Assembly: GCF_022201045.2 (NCBI RefSeq)
Contig: NC_068558.1
Span: forward strand, 3,749,501-3,813,500
DNA from: Citrus sinensis
Taxonomy: Eukaryota > Streptophyta > Magnoliopsida > Sapindales > Rutaceae
DNA: 64,000 nucleotides
Direction: 5' to 3'
This document shows, piece by piece, positions 62,729-64,000 of the stretch. The notes under the pieces were generated by a model. It did not search any database, was not told the DNA's origin, and worked only from the letters and a program-made list of their open reading frames with translations. How positions within the stretch are numbered: the first letter of the stretch is position 1; each line of letters begins with the position of its first letter. The position numbers and the translations under genes are program-made.

Positions 62729-63644
62729 TCACCAGCCCCGCAACTGGGCATCCCGACTGGTAAGAGGGACGTAACGAACAGAGGTTTCACTCCAGACGCT
62801 AAGAGAGCCATCTTGGTTCTTGTCAACCACCTTCAAATCCTGGAATATATTACCAACTGGAATCACCATTCTGCCTCCGGGTTTCAACTGGTCAATAAGT
62901 GCCTGCGGAATTTCTGGGGCTGCTGCTCCGACATGTATTGCATCATAGGGAGCAAACTCTGGCCAACCTTTTCTTCCATCTATATTAATGACATAATGTA
63001 TAAGTTATCATGTCCAACAAGAAAATAAATTGATTAAGAGTAACCCAAAGCCAATGATTTCCATTTTACCAGTTAACTGAAAACAGAAAATTAAATCAAC
63101 TGCACCAGAATGTGTGGAAAAAAATAAATAAATAGAATTAACAAATAGTACGAATGCACACAGCTTTCTACTATGTATTTTCTCATTCAATTGAAGCACA
63201 ATTCCTTGGAGTGCTTTTACTGGATTGGTATATTTATCTCTTTGATAAGCCTCACAGAAGATAATATCATTAAGTTGAGAGCAGAACCAGGGATCTTATA
63301 TGTTCTTCGTACACAAGTCACAGAAATATTCATAGTGATTTGGTACAGTTTTAGGTTCCCTACTTGAGTATTCTATAGGCCGATTAGTAATGTTCCACTT
63401 CATAATTCTTTTTTTTTTTTCAATTTAAATAGTAGGTTCCTTACCAAACAAGGTAAATTGAGAATTGCTAAAGACATACCACCAACATGCACTGAGAGAG
63501 AACCTTCTTTCAGCAATGGAGCCGCTGCACTTTTTTCAATATTCTGGATTGATGAAGCCACCAACTCAGGAATGTGCTCGACACCCACAGCACGACCTTG
63601 TGGTCCAACCATCAAGGCAAAGCATGCTGTCAAATATCCAGTTC
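62729..63644 (-). CDS. PIMT: Protein-L-isoaspartate O-methyltransferase, 3' part (5' exons beyond the right edge)
   Basis: This enzyme transfers a methyl group from S-adenosylmethionine to isoaspartyl residues, starting repair of aged proteins; in plants it matters for seed longevity. Two exons are visible (minus): 63644-63480 and 62979-62729. The first encodes the SAM-binding motif [14 protein letters not shown], then [20 protein letters not shown] and GSLSVHVG. The second has [38 protein letters not shown] and the C-terminal [16 protein letters not shown], then TGA. The junction is phase 1 and in frame. The DVGS half of motif I and the N-terminal substrate region must lie in exons beyond 64000; I found none between 63645 and 64000, so the next intron is at least 350 bp long. 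It ends tail-to-tail with the CP31-type gene. Confidence 0.93.
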
Positions 63645-64000
63645 CTACAGAAATATACATGCAAGGACTTTCTCAGTCTTTCTTACACCACTACTGAAAA
63701 CTGCAAGGTAGTCCCATCACTCTTAACTGGCATGATATCCCAAGGATGCTTTAGCTAATTTGCAGGATTTATATATATGTATATTTTTAAAGAATGGCGC
63801 AAAATGATAGGCATGTAACCATTACCCATTGGTACCCACCCTAATCAAATCATCCACCAAGGTACTAAAGAACCATACATCCACACCAATTTTATACATT
63901 CAAAAAGGTTTTCATCATTATGATATAAAATTGCAGATACACAAAAGCAAGAAAGTTCATTAATAACAGATAGGAGCGCTTTAGAAGATACAATGAATGC

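Noticed and set aside
1-64000. CRISPR array, bacterial operon or viral segment
   Set aside because: Direct repeats found are tandem duplications or transposon parts; gene structure is plant nuclear throughout, and no viral coat, movement or polymerase gene was seen.

Overview
The window is nuclear DNA from a flowering plant, most likely a woody rosid eudicot. A Citrus-like genome is a guess from general gene character and was not tested. Introns are AT-rich with GT..AG borders, and there are plant-only families: CYP71 P450s, RGLG ubiquitin ligase, raffinose-synthase-like GH36 and a chloroplast ribonucleoprotein. Small inverted-repeat transposons fill the gaps. I see no rRNA, tRNA, CRISPR array or bacterial operon.

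Layout. 1-3.7 kb: the last exon of one CYP71-type P450 and a complete second one. 5.1-8.5 kb, minus: an intact ten-exon chloroplast rhodanese-like gene matching Arabidopsis STR11. 9-13.6 kb: a transposon graveyard with two nested elements, a Mutator-like MITE with a clean 9-bp target duplication, and tandem duplications. 14-22.6 kb: two related CYP71 genes. The first carries a 1.18-kb PIF/Harbinger-like element inside exon 2; the second is a frameshifted pseudogene. 23.8-27.6 kb: an intact RGLG-type E3 ligase. 28.6-31.5 kb: a glyoxal-oxidase-like pseudogene split by a second copy of the same element. 34 kb: a short basic protein. 35.5-36.1 kb, minus: a retroelement RNase H fragment. 36.3-39.1 and 41.2-44.1 kb, minus: two intact tandem proline-transporter-like genes with identical exon lengths. 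44-51.6 kb: gene-poor, with a third element copy. 51.7-55.4 kb: an intact raffinose-synthase-like gene, followed by a decayed tandem copy (55.9-58.2 kb). 58.8-61.2 kb: a chloroplast two-RRM protein of the CP31 type. 62.7 kb to the right edge, minus: the 3' part of protein-L-isoaspartate O-methyltransferase.

The genes do not form one pathway. The pattern is tandem duplication followed by decay of one copy, with transposons acting inside genes. The most notable signal is in the P450 at 14,054-16,896. The inserted transposon ends supply a GT donor and an AG acceptor. Splicing exactly there would give an uninterrupted 504-residue P450 with two extra residues, so the element may be working as a new intron.
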